From positions 267,443 to 331,442 of the forward strand of contig NZ_SLUP01000006.1 of the NCBI RefSeq assembly GCF_004341235.1: 64,000 bases of DNA, written 5' to 3'. Source of the stretch: Mariniflexile fucanivorans (GTDB lineage Bacteria > Bacteroidota > Bacteroidia > Flavobacteriales > Flavobacteriaceae). The position numbers and the translations under genes were made by a program. Shown piece after piece: positions 53,897 through 63,481 of this stretch (within the stretch, counting starts at the first letter, position 1; each line of letters begins with the position of its first letter). The notes under the pieces were generated by a model. It was not told where the DNA came from. It searched no databases and saw nothing but the letters and a program-made list of their open reading frames with translations.

Positions 53897-55975
53897 TTAA
53901 TTTAAATTTGGGAGAGAGACTGTGAATTTAGAACCTTCGTTTAATCTAGATTCTACGGTTATAGATCCTTTAAGTTTATCTATAGTTTCTTTTACTATAT
54001 ATAAACCCATGCCAGATCCTTTGGAAAACTTGGTTGCTCTATAAAACATACCAAATATTTTATCTAAGTGTTTATTATCAATACCAATGCCATTGTCTTC
54101 TATAACAATTGTTGCTTCTTCAGCATTTGAATTAATGGTTATATTTATATAATTTTCATCTTTGGTAGCGTCGGAATATTCAATGGCATTTGAAATAATG
54201 TTATTAAAAATAATTTCAATTCTATGTTTATCTGAATAAAAATCTACAGATTGATCGATATGAACCGATTTTTTATGAGTTTCATTACAATCTTTATATT
54301 TTAAATTATCGCATATTGATTGTATTAATGCTTCGAAATCAATTTTTTCATGATCAATTTCGGTACTGGAATTTCTAGAGTAATCCAAAATATCGTCAAT
54401 AAAAACATCCATCTTACCAATGGTTTTCAGCATCATTTGAAGTTGTTTTTTTTGTTCTTCTTGATCTGGATTTAAACTTGACTCTGTGATATTAATTAAA
54501 CCTTTTAAAGAGGTTAAAGGCGCTCTAAAATCATGAGACGCGCTGTATACAAAATTGTCTAATTCTTGATTTTTTTTAATTAATTCTTGATTTTTCTCTT
54601 CTAAGGCTAATTTAATTTTATTGCGCTCGGTGATGTCTCTTACTATACCAAGAACCCTTCCATCTGTTTGTAATTTTAATGATACCTCTGTTTCTATAAT
54701 AGTACGGTCTTTCCTTATTAATTTTCTATAAACAATGACTGGTATTCCACTTTGTATCTTTTCATAATTTGATGTACTTTCAATAAACTCTCCTTCAATG
54801 ATATCTGGCACACTTAATTTTTCAAATTCTTCTTTTGAATACCCTAAAATAGTTGAAGCAGACTGATTAAAACTATGAAATTTACCATCGAAAGTAAATG
54901 TAAAAATAGCATCACTCGCTTGTTCAAATAACGATTTGTAAGATTCTTCTTTTTTCTTTATTTCATTAGCGGCATTTTTTTTCTCAATGGCAATATTGGC
55001 TAAATTAACGGCGAAGTTTAAATCCTTTATATCGTTTAATGAAGGGCTTTGAATAATATGGCTATAAATTGCAACCGTACCTAATACTTTTTTTTCCTTA
55101 TTAAGTATTGGAACAGACCAACATGAGTTTAAATTATATTTTAAAGCAACGCTCTTACTTGTTTCCCATAATGGATCTTTACTAATATCTGAAACAATTA
55201 CTGGTTTTTTTAAAAAAGCGGCTGTACCACAAGATCCTACATTATTAGCTATTCGAATTTTACTAAAAGCTGAAATGTAAGCCTTAGACATATTTGGAGC
55301 AGAAATAGGTTCCAAATGCGTACCTTCTTGGTTTACTAAATTTACAGAACCAAAATACCCAGGATGTGTAGATTCAAAATTTAATATAATATGATCTAGA
55401 ATTTTATCTAAAGGTGTGTTTAAGTTAATTAAATCCATGACTTCAATTTCATGAATTAAAACTTGCTCAATTTTTTTTCGCTCTACAATTTCAATTTTAA
55501 GTTCTAAGGTTTTTTCCTCTAACTTATTAATTAGGCGTTCGCTATAAAGCTTTAATACTTCCTCATCATTAATTCTTACTTTTTTTACATAATCTTTCTG
55601 AGTTTGGGTTTTCTCAAAAATATCTTTAACTATTTCTATTAACTCTTCCTGGTCTATAGATTTATTTAAAAATTTAGCTGCTCCTAATTTTAAAGCAAAT
55701 TCTTTATCTGTACGTTCTGTATATGTTGATGTATAAAATACAAATGGGATTTTTTTAAAAAGTTTTTCCTTTTTACAAGCCTGACAAAATAAATACCCAT
55801 CCATGATTGGCATTAAAATATCAGAAATAATCATATCTGTTTTCGAATGATATAATTTTTGCAGCCCTTCCCTGCCATCTTTAGCTTCTATTACCGAATA
55901 GCCAGCATTTTCAAGGATAACTCTTAGTAAGTATAGGTTTGCATCACTATCATCAACAATTAGAATCGTTTTCAT
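53897..55975 (-). CDS. REC-GAF-PAS sensor histidine kinase
   Basis: A 692-residue cytoplasmic protein without transmembrane segments. Receiver domain at 1-120 with Asp52; helical linker to about 165; GAF domain at about 175-340 (S-C-G-T-A-A-F near 245); PAS at about 345-465; then HisKA with His481 (S-H-D-F-R-A-P-L) and an HATPase with D-N-G-I-G-I near 628 and G-S-G-M-G-L near 653. A kinase with an N-terminal receiver can be controlled by another kinase. Its start overlaps the stop of the next receiver gene by 23 bases. Confidence 0.92.
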   Translation of the reverse strand: MKTILIVDDSDANLYLLRVILENAGYSVIEAKDGREGLQKLYHSKTDMIISDILMPIMDGYLFCQACKKEKLFKKIPFVFYTSTYTERTDKEFALKLGAAKFLNKSIDQEELIEIVKDIFEKTQTQKDYVKKVRINDEEVLKLYSERLINKLEEKTLELKIEIVERKKIEQVLIHEIEVMDLINLNTPLDKILDHIILNFESTHPGYFGSVNLVNQEGTHLEPISAPNMSKAYISAFSKIRIANNVGSCGTAAFLKKPVIVSDISKDPLWETSKSVALKYNLNSCWSVPILNKEKKVLGTVAIYSHIIQSPSLNDIKDLNFAVNLANIAIEKKNAANEIKKKEESYKSLFEQASDAIFTFTFDGKFHSFNQSASTILGYSKEEFEKLSVPDIIEGEFIESTSNYEKIQSGIPVIVYRKLIRKDRTIIETEVSLKLQTDGRVLGIVRDITERNKIKLALEEKNQELIKKNQELDNFVYSASHDFRAPLTSLKGLINITESSLNPDQEEQKKQLQMMLKTIGKMDVFIDDILDYSRNSSTEIDHEKIDFEALIQSICDNLKYKDCNETHKKSVHIDQSVDFYSDKHRIEIIFNNIISNAIEYSDATKDENYINITINSNAEEATIVIEDNGIGIDNKHLDKIFGMFYRATKFSKGSGMGLYIVKETIDKLKGSITVESRLNEGSKFTVSLPNLN

Positions 55976-56357
55976 TAAGTTTTTTATTTTTTATTTTATA
56001 TATACTCATCATTTGCTCAATAAAAGTATCAGGGTCTATAGGTTTTTCAATATAACCATCTGCTCCTGCTTCCATAGATTTTTCTTTATCACCTCCCATA
56101 GCGTAAGAAGTGACTGTTATAAACACCGTGTTTTTAGAAAGCCCATTATGTGATAATTTATTGCATATTTCATAACCATCCATATCGGGTAATTGAATAT
56201 CAATCAAAATAATATCAGGCTTGTTTTCGCTTGCCAATTTTAAGCCATCAATACCATTGTATGCTTTTAAAACCTTAAAGTTGCTTTTTTCAAGAAGATA
56301 AGATAGCATGTACATATTTTGTTCGTTGTCTTCAATTATTAAAATGGATAATTTCAT
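55953..56357 (-). CDS. Single-domain response regulator (DivK-like)
   Basis: A 134-residue receiver domain. Phosphoacceptor Asp53 in I-L-I-D-I-Q-L-P-D-M-D-G, acidic pair E9-D10, Thr at about 83 (V-T-S-Y-A), Lys at about 105 (Y-I-E-K-P-I). The A-M-G-G-D-K-E-K stretch is typical of DivK/Sln1-type receivers. A short helical tail follows. It overlaps the REC-GAF-PAS kinase and is 66 bases from the CHASE kinase, so it may relay phosphate between the two. Confidence 0.92.
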   Translation of the reverse strand: MKLSILIIEDNEQNMYMLSYLLEKSNFKVLKAYNGIDGLKLASENKPDIILIDIQLPDMDGYEICNKLSHNGLSKNTVFITVTSYAMGGDKEKSMEAGADGYIEKPIDPDTFIEQMMSIYKIKNKKLNENDSNC

Positions 56358-56423
56358 GTTTGTGAGAGATTTTATTATGTTATTTTATAAATGTAATGAA
56401 TTTAAGATATTAAATTTAAAAAA

Positions 56424-58952
56424 TTAGTCATTAGCGTTTTGATTTAGAGGCAATTTGAATAAAAAATCACTTCCTTTACCAAGTTCACTTACCACTTCTA
56501 TGGTACCACCTAATTTTTCTACTAAACTTTTACTTATTGATAGACCGAGACCAGTTCCCTCCTGGCTTCTATTGAGTCCACCATCAAGCTGAATAAAAGG
56601 ATTAAATAATTTGTTTAATCCTGGTTTGCTTATACCTATGCCTTCATCAATAACATGTGTAGTAAGCATATTATCTTCAACTTCCACTTTTACCACTATG
56701 GTTCCTTTATTTGAAAATTTAATGGCATTTGAAAGTAAGTTTAATAAAACTTGCTCCACACGCCTTTTATCGCTTAGAAGCATAATTTTTGGTAAAGAGG
56801 TTTCTGAATTGATTTTTAGACCTTTTTTAAAAGCTTGTGGTGTAATGAAAGTAATGGTACTATTTAATAATTCTAAATAATCAAAAGTTTCAAATGAAAC
56901 CACCAGTTCTCCTGCTTCAATTTTTGAAATATCTAAAACATCATTAATTAAACTTAACAAGTGTTGTCCACTTTTTTTAACCATCCCCAATTGTTTTGCC
57001 TGTTCTTCATTTATTGGACCAGCAAATTCTTTTAATAGGATACTGGTAAAACCAATAATGGAGTTCATGGGGGTTCTAAGTTCGTGCGACATATTGGCTA
57101 AAAATGCAGATTTCATTAAATCTGCCGATTGAGCTTTTACTTTTTCTTTTTCTAATTCAATAGATTGTAAATTAATATCTTCTAGAAGGTTCAATAGTGC
57201 TTCCTTACTATCATTAAGTTCTTCTGTTCTTGAGTTTACTAGTTTCTCTAAATTATTTTTGTAAATTAATAATTCCTTTTCATTATTAACACGTTCCGTT
57301 ATGTCTATTAAAATTCCTATATAACCATATAAATTATTATTGCTGTCAAACAATTTAGTGACTTTTGATTGAAGATAAATAACGTTTCCGTTTTTATGCA
57401 AGAATCGTAAATCAGTTTTAAATACATTATTATTTAAGAATGATTTTTTAGTTACAGCAATTAATTCCTGTAAATCGTCAGGGTGTACGGCGTTTTTCCA
57501 ACCTGTACCCATCGCTTCATTAAAGGTCATACCTGAATACTTCATCCACTCTTCATTAACATAAGTACAAGCGCCTTGAGCATCTGCATTAAAAATTCCA
57601 ACGGGTGCATTGGAGGTTAGTGTACGGTATAACAACTCGCTATTTCTTAATATGTCTTCTGTTTTCTTTCTTTCTGTAATATCTTGAATGGTACCAAAAG
57701 ATTTTATAGGTTCTTTTTTATTATTGTAAAAAGTTTCGCCTTGTTCATCAACATACTTAATACGATTATTATCAAACACTAATCGATATGTTATTTGATA
57801 TGGTTTGTTGTTTTTTACAGAATCGTTATAGGTTTTAAGTAGTAATTCGCTATCGGCTGGATGTACCATTTTGTGGAATGCTTCAAGGGTGACTTCAAAT
57901 TTTTCTGGGTCTTTTTCAAAAATCCTATACGCTTCAGGTGAACATGATAATTTAGCGTTTTTTATGTCAAATTCCCAGCTTCCAAGTTTAGCTATATGCT
58001 GTGCTTCAATTAAGTTTGCCTCGCTTTTTTTTATTTTCTCACTGGTAATCTCATGAACTAATTTTAATTCCGATTCTTGTGTTATTAATTTCTTGCTAAT
58101 AAGTTTTTGTAGCCGCTCTGATTCTCCCAAAAAATACCAAATACCGAAGCCACCTACTATTGAAATTAAAATACCAAATATTGAAAACCATACAACTGGA
58201 TATATGTTTTTTTCCGTTGGAATCACATATAATTTCCACTCGCCTGCAAACATTTTAAAGGGAAGCACATTTTTTTTATAAGGAGACATGTCGGTTTCTA
58301 AAAAAAAGTTTTCATTACCAGTTTCAAGATTAACCCTTGATAGTTGGTACTTAAAATCTTTATTATTGGAGGGGTCTATACCTAAATCATTAAGAAAATC
58401 AGAAAGTTTAGAAACAACTGCAGAAAATCCAGCAAATTCGCCATCTATAAAAATAGGTTGTCTGCTTACCATACCTACACCACCTTGCTTTAAAGGAACA
58501 GGACCTGCCATAAAAAAATCTTTCCTTTTTATGGTCGCAAATGCTCCATCACCACTTTTTGGGTTTTTTAAAATATTAAAACCTATTATATCATTATCTT
58601 GTTGGGGATACACGTGTGTTATAAAACCATTACGATCTACTAATTCTACAACAGAAAAATATTTATTTATTTCTAGTAATTCATTTGCTATCTTATCAAA
58701 ATCGTCAGGGATTCCATTTCTTTCTACAATATATGCTAGATGTTTTGTAGCAGAATTATTATACATTATTAACGCTAATAGTCTCTGTTTTATAGTCTCT
58801 ATTTCATTGGTTGTTTTCTTTTTTTGTTCATTTTCGTTTATTAAATACTTTTGATAAGCAATATATTGAGTAACAACAAGTAAAGCAACAAATGTTGCTA
58901 AACCTGCTATTAAGGGTTTTTTAAAAAAAAGATAAAGGGTGTTTCTTTTCAT
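56424..58952 (-). CDS. CHASE-PAS-PAS sensor histidine kinase
   Basis: An 842-residue membrane sensor kinase. First transmembrane helix at about 12-31, a periplasmic CHASE-type domain at about 45-245, second helix at about 252-275, a coiled-coil, PAS at about 320-430 (closing D-I-T-E-R-K), PAS at about 435-560 (closing D-I-T-E-R), a second coiled-coil, then HisKA with His623 (S-H-E-L-R-T-P) and an HATPase with D-E-G-I-G-I and G-T-G-L-G-L. CHASE domains bind small extracellular ligands such as peptides or cytokinin-like molecules. No receiver domain of its own. Confidence 0.92.
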   Translation of the reverse strand: MKRNTLYLFFKKPLIAGLATFVALLVVTQYIAYQKYLINENEQKKKTTNEIETIKQRLLALIMYNNSATKHLAYIVERNGIPDDFDKIANELLEINKYFSVVELVDRNGFITHVYPQQDNDIIGFNILKNPKSGDGAFATIKRKDFFMAGPVPLKQGGVGMVSRQPIFIDGEFAGFSAVVSKLSDFLNDLGIDPSNNKDFKYQLSRVNLETGNENFFLETDMSPYKKNVLPFKMFAGEWKLYVIPTEKNIYPVVWFSIFGILISIVGGFGIWYFLGESERLQKLISKKLITQESELKLVHEITSEKIKKSEANLIEAQHIAKLGSWEFDIKNAKLSCSPEAYRIFEKDPEKFEVTLEAFHKMVHPADSELLLKTYNDSVKNNKPYQITYRLVFDNNRIKYVDEQGETFYNNKKEPIKSFGTIQDITERKKTEDILRNSELLYRTLTSNAPVGIFNADAQGACTYVNEEWMKYSGMTFNEAMGTGWKNAVHPDDLQELIAVTKKSFLNNNVFKTDLRFLHKNGNVIYLQSKVTKLFDSNNNLYGYIGILIDITERVNNEKELLIYKNNLEKLVNSRTEELNDSKEALLNLLEDINLQSIELEKEKVKAQSADLMKSAFLANMSHELRTPMNSIIGFTSILLKEFAGPINEEQAKQLGMVKKSGQHLLSLINDVLDISKIEAGELVVSFETFDYLELLNSTITFITPQAFKKGLKINSETSLPKIMLLSDKRRVEQVLLNLLSNAIKFSNKGTIVVKVEVEDNMLTTHVIDEGIGISKPGLNKLFNPFIQLDGGLNRSQEGTGLGLSISKSLVEKLGGTIEVVSELGKGSDFLFKLPLNQNAND

Positions 58953-58994
58953 AATTAAACAAAATTAAATGGATATTTTTTTTAAATACCTTAT

Positions 58995-61061
58995 TTAATT
59001 ATCGATTTTTAACTTTAATTCTTTAATAATATTTTTAAGCTCTTTCATTTTCAATTCTCTGCCTACAAACAATTTATTCATACGTTGTAATTCGGCATTT
59101 TTTAAATTTACTTCTTCTGTTCTTGTTTTTACTAAATTTTCCAGATTATTTCTGTACTGTTCTAGTTCTTGTTCAGCATTTTTCTTTTCAGTTATATCTA
59201 AAACCGTTATTAAAATATGGTTTTCTCCAACTAACTTAAGCCTTTGAAAAGAGATTAATAAGAATTTATCTTTTCCAGAGTGCATTTTGTAATTTAACTC
59301 CACATTTGATGTGTAACCGTTTTTATCAAACTCTGTCCAAAGCATTTTTTCATTTTCTTGGTTTCTCTCATTATCTAATTTGAAAAAACCTATTTCTTCA
59401 GCTGTTTTTCCTAACATGTCTTCTCGTTTATATCCAAGAATGTTAGTTAATGCTTCATTTATTTCAATAATTCTTTTTTCGTTATTGAGAATTGCTTTAC
59501 CAATAACTTTAGATTCAAACGCTTTTGAGAATTTTTCTTCGCTTTCCTTTATTGCTATCTCTGCTTTTTTACGTTCGGTAATGTCTCTAATGGTTCCAAT
59601 TAAAAACTTATTTCCAGCATCATCAAGAAATCTTGATTTTTTTGTAGAAATTACTCGTGTTTCCAATTCTCTAAAAGTGAAAGTCTCTTCATTAACATTC
59701 TCAATACCCGAATCGAGCACCTGTTTATCAATGCTTAAAAAGTTATCTCTTTCTTCTGGAGGTACATCATCAATTAATGATTTTCCTATTATATCTTCTT
59801 CAGGTATGTTAAAAATTTCGCGAAACGCATTATTTACTAAAAGTATCTTACTTTGGTCATCTTTTACAAAGATGGGGTCTCCAATATTATTTAAAATATT
59901 ATTTAAGTATTTCTCATTTTTTATTATTTGTCCTTCTGCTTTTTTTTGCTTTGTTATATCTGTGATATAAATAGTTAGTCCTTCTGGAGACGGATAAATT
60001 CTTCTTTCATACCATTTGTCAAGCAATTTGGAATACTCTATATAATATTGTGTTTCTTGCGTTTCTGCGGCTTTGTGGTATACATTGTAAAGTGGCTGTT
60101 TAGCCTTTTCAGGAAATTCTGTCCATATATTTTTTCCCAATATATTACTTGGTGTTCTTCCTAAATATTCACAAGCTTTTCCATTTACATATATATAGCA
60201 CCAATTGGTATCCAAAGAAATAAAACCATCTGAAATGTTATTTAATGTGGTTTCTAATTGAGATGTTAACTTTTGTTCTATTACATTTTTCTCTACTTTT
60301 AAGTTAAAATATTTTTTTCTATATGTTAAAATTGAAAAAATATTGCGTTCTTGATTTGCTATAAAAGTTGCTTTATTTTTCTCTTTGTCTAAAAATGTTA
60401 AATACACGTAAAGTATTATTGAAAATATTAGAGAGGAAATTGATTTACCAATGATGTGGCTTATCATTGAATTTATAAAATAAGGTGTACCGTAAAACTT
60501 AGCTATATTATAAATAATAGCATCGAAAATTAAAACACTAAAGAGCGATATAAAAATGATTAAGAAAAAGTGAAGCCTTTTAAAGTTTAGAATTAAATAT
60601 TGATACAAAATGACTATTAAAAAAAAGTCTAAAAGCAATAAAACATTGCCTATTATAAAATACTTATAATCGATTATGAAAGCTGAATTTAAATTTATAT
60701 CAGTAGCATTACTCATTATTAAATCTTGAGCGTACGTAATATCAAATAACACTGTTAGAACAAAATTGGAAATAATAATTCCTACAATAAGCGTTCGGGC
60801 ACTTGAAACACCTTCTTTTATATAAATTAACAAAACGGCAAATAAAACAGCACTAAATAAAACCACCGAGCCTGGGTAAATAACATACTCTCCAAAAAAA
60901 TTAAAACTTAACGTAGTACTTAAGCTATTTAACAAATACTTGACAGACCCCAACAGTAGATAAAGTGGTGCTAAGCCCAATTTAGACCTAAGCCTAAACA
61001 ATAAAAGTATACTTGCTGCAACAAATAAAAATTCTATAAGTATAATAATATAAATATTCAT
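58995..61061 (-). CDS. Seven-TM PAS receptor without kinase domain
   Basis: A 688-residue protein. The first 235 residues hold about seven transmembrane helices in an integral sensor module I cannot name with certainty. Then come three PAS domains at about 265-375, 385-505 and 510-630, each closing in D-I-T-E/K-x-K, and a C-terminal coiled-coil to residue 688 with N-L-E-N-L-V-K-T-R-T-E-E. There is no HisKA, HATPase, GGDEF or EAL domain. The C-terminal coiled-coil resembles the linker before HisKA in the adjacent kinase, so it looks like a kinase that stops before its catalytic half, or a receptor that pairs with one. Confidence 0.8.
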   Translation of the reverse strand: MNIYIIILIEFLFVAASILLLFRLRSKLGLAPLYLLLGSVKYLLNSLSTTLSFNFFGEYVIYPGSVVLFSAVLFAVLLIYIKEGVSSARTLIVGIIISNFVLTVLFDITYAQDLIMSNATDINLNSAFIIDYKYFIIGNVLLLLDFFLIVILYQYLILNFKRLHFFLIIFISLFSVLIFDAIIYNIAKFYGTPYFINSMISHIIGKSISSLIFSIILYVYLTFLDKEKNKATFIANQERNIFSILTYRKKYFNLKVEKNVIEQKLTSQLETTLNNISDGFISLDTNWCYIYVNGKACEYLGRTPSNILGKNIWTEFPEKAKQPLYNVYHKAAETQETQYYIEYSKLLDKWYERRIYPSPEGLTIYITDITKQKKAEGQIIKNEKYLNNILNNIGDPIFVKDDQSKILLVNNAFREIFNIPEEDIIGKSLIDDVPPEERDNFLSIDKQVLDSGIENVNEETFTFRELETRVISTKKSRFLDDAGNKFLIGTIRDITERKKAEIAIKESEEKFSKAFESKVIGKAILNNEKRIIEINEALTNILGYKREDMLGKTAEEIGFFKLDNERNQENEKMLWTEFDKNGYTSNVELNYKMHSGKDKFLLISFQRLKLVGENHILITVLDITEKKNAEQELEQYRNNLENLVKTRTEEVNLKNAELQRMNKLFVGRELKMKELKNIIKELKLKIDN

Positions 61062-61194
61062 GAAAGTAAGATTCGCCTTAAAGGCAATTTAAGATTAAGA
61101 TTTAAATTTCACAAGTATTTTTAAGCCCATTATTAAAAACATAACATTTTGATAAAGTAAAATAATATAAATTTTGGCTACTATAAATCATGAC

Positions 61195-62340
61195 TTATAG
61201 AATCTGTTTAGATTGAAATTTAAAAAAAGCGCGAGATACTGGAATAAATATAAAACCAAGTAGGATAAAAATTATAAAGGCACTTCGTAAATTAAAAGCA
61301 TGTGCCAAATAGCCTATTAATGGTGGTCCAATTAACATTCCTGCAATAGCATAAGTGGTTATTATAGATATTGCCATACCAGGCGAATATTTTTTTGATG
61401 TTCCTGCCAAGGAAAATGTTACAGGAAAAATGGCCGCTGTACCAAAACCTACAAAACAAAAACCCAATAAAGCTGGCCAGAAAAATGGGAATATTATTGC
61501 AATTGCAATACCCGATGCTATAAGTAACGAACTTAAAATATACGTTTTCTGCAATCCAAATACATCTACTAGTCTGTCACAAAAAAACCTTGATAGCGCC
61601 ATGGTGCCCATAAAAACAAGGTAACCATATGTAAATACTTCCTCCTTTACAACATCTTTAAAGTACACCCCACTCCAATCGAACATGCCTCCCTCACAAA
61701 TAGCAGCTAGGAATATTATAATGCCTAAATATAAAATAAAGGGATCCGGTTTACCGATTATCAGCTTATTACCCGTAGTAGAAATATCACCTTTAACAGC
61801 AAATTGATAAGTTATTAATGCTACTATTAAGCTAAATATTGAAATACTTAATAGGTGAATTTGCATAGAAATATCCATTTTTACCATGAGTGTAGAAAAG
61901 GCAACACCTACCAATCCGCCCGTACTCCAAAGCCCATGAAAAGCACCAACAATACGTTTTTCGAACTTTTTCTGTATCGTTATAGATTGGGTATTTACCG
62001 AAATATTTAAAATTCGCATAGAAAACGAAAACAAACAAACCGAAAGTACTAACCAAAAAGTTGTTGTAGCAAAGCCAATACACGTTAAAGCTATCGAGAA
62101 AAAAATGAATGAAACAATAAGAGGTACGCGACTATCAAACTTTGATACCAACCATCCTGAAAAAGGAAGCCCAATTAAAGAACTTATTGGCATTGCCAAA
62201 AGAATGGTACCTAGTTCGGCTTCATTCAAATTAAAAAAATCTTTAATCGTTGGAATACGTGATGCCCACGAAGCAAAACAAATACCTGATAAGAAAAAAT
62301 AAGTACTTAATGCGATACGTTGTATGTTCCTTAATTCCAT
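61195..62340 (-). CDS. MFS transporter
   Basis: A 381-residue integral membrane protein with 11-12 predicted helices. G-W-L-V-S-K-F-D-S-R near 62 resembles the MFS loop 2-3 signature (G-x-L-x-D-R-x-G-R-R), and D-R-L-V-D-V-F-G-L-Q near 249 is the repeated form in the second half. It opens F-A-S-W-A-S-R-I-P-T-I-K, as in the YbjJ/fucose-permease-like group. The substrate is unknown. It stands alone on the minus strand. Confidence 0.85.
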   Translation of the reverse strand: MELRNIQRIALSTYFFLSGICFASWASRIPTIKDFFNLNEAELGTILLAMPISSLIGLPFSGWLVSKFDSRVPLIVSFIFFSIALTCIGFATTTFWLVLSVCLFSFSMRILNISVNTQSITIQKKFEKRIVGAFHGLWSTGGLVGVAFSTLMVKMDISMQIHLLSISIFSLIVALITYQFAVKGDISTTGNKLIIGKPDPFILYLGIIIFLAAICEGGMFDWSGVYFKDVVKEEVFTYGYLVFMGTMALSRFFCDRLVDVFGLQKTYILSSLLIASGIAIAIIFPFFWPALLGFCFVGFGTAAIFPVTFSLAGTSKKYSPGMAISIITTYAIAGMLIGPPLIGYLAHAFNLRSAFIIFILLGFIFIPVSRAFFKFQSKQIL

Positions 62341-62444
62341 TGTTGCTACCTATAATAATTTAACTTCAAGAAAGATTTAATTGACTCCTTCTTTTCAAGT
62401 TGCAAAAATAGTATAACACTTTGGTTTTACTAGTGAAAATCACA

Positions 62445-63428
62445 CTAATAATGCACAGGGTTTTGTGTACAGGGACAATTGCTGATGCCCTGTAGAAAAT
62501 CAAGCCCGATGGTTATTACGTGCGTGCCAGAGTTAAAGCCAGAGAGCTCGTTCATGGTGATCTGGTAGGCGTAGCCAAAGTAAAAGTTGCTCTTCTTGAA
62601 ACCCGCCATAGGGCCTACGTTCAAGGGCTTGAAAAACTGATCATTCAAATAACGGTACGATAGTCCCGCCCAATAATAATCATCGTTCCTGTTGTATTTC
62701 CGGAACTTGAAGTTCACGTCCGTACTCGAGCGCTTGTCGCTGCTGAACATCTGGTAATACACCGATGGCTCGAACTCCAGCCCGCTGTTCTTGGGGCCCT
62801 TAAAGGTATACCCCGAATAGATCTGGTAGTTGAGCAGCATGATAGGCTCGGTTTTTCGAATATCCGCATCTATATTCTTTTCCAAGATATTGTTCGCGTT
62901 TAAACTTGCGAAGAACCCTTTGTTCCTATACAGGATACCTACATCGAAATTGTTGTTGGCCGTACGCCTATCATCCGTTAAGCCCGAAGGTATTGGTGTC
63001 CCGTTATTTTCGTCATAGCCATATAAGTTGTTGACATCAATCCTAAAGGTGTTTAAATTATACGAAATCCCAAAGGACAGGTACTGCTTGGAGTAATAGT
63101 CCAACGTTAGATGGTGCGCAAAGGAAAATTTGGCGCCCGTCTGGATCGTGTTACCGTTCTTATCGTTGTAAAATGAAAACCCTACGCCCGAGCGGTCCGC
63201 GATCCTAAAATCGGCATACAGCGATTGGTTGTCCGGAGCGTCCTTGATCCCCACCCACTGCGTGAGGCCGTTGGCACGAATCTTTAAGTTATCGCCGATC
63301 CCCGCATAGGTCGGTGAGACCACAAAGTTGTTATCGGCCAGATATTGCGTGAATACCGGTAGGTTCAGCTCTTGACCGTGCAACGTGCCAATGGCCATAA
63401 AAAGTAGGTATATGATTGTTTTGCGCAT
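62445..63428 (-). CDS. PorP/SprF family type IX secretion membrane protein, second copy
   Basis: A 327-residue outer-membrane protein with a signal peptide (1-18, G-T-L-H-G-Q) and the family opening L-P-V-F-T-Q-Y-L-A-D-N-N-F-V-V-S-P-T-Y-A-G (about 23-43), W-V-G-I-K-D near 57 and a strand-rich body. The last residues (I-S-N-C-P-C-T-Q-N-P-V-H-Y) are an unusual Cys-containing tail. It lies 53 bases downstream of the partial type B adhesin, which is its likely client. Codons are visibly more GC-rich than in the rest of the window. Confidence 0.9.
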   Translation of the reverse strand: MRKTIIYLLFMAIGTLHGQELNLPVFTQYLADNNFVVSPTYAGIGDNLKIRANGLTQWVGIKDAPDNQSLYADFRIADRSGVGFSFYNDKNGNTIQTGAKFSFAHHLTLDYYSKQYLSFGISYNLNTFRIDVNNLYGYDENNGTPIPSGLTDDRRTANNNFDVGILYRNKGFFASLNANNILEKNIDADIRKTEPIMLLNYQIYSGYTFKGPKNSGLEFEPSVYYQMFSSDKRSSTDVNFKFRKYNRNDDYYWAGLSYRYLNDQFFKPLNVGPMAGFKKSNFYFGYAYQITMNELSGFNSGTHVITIGLDFLQGISNCPCTQNPVHY

Positions 63429-63481
63429 AATGTTTTGTTTTTTTCAATGGTCAAAAAAAAACCACTGGTTGCCCTTTTTCT

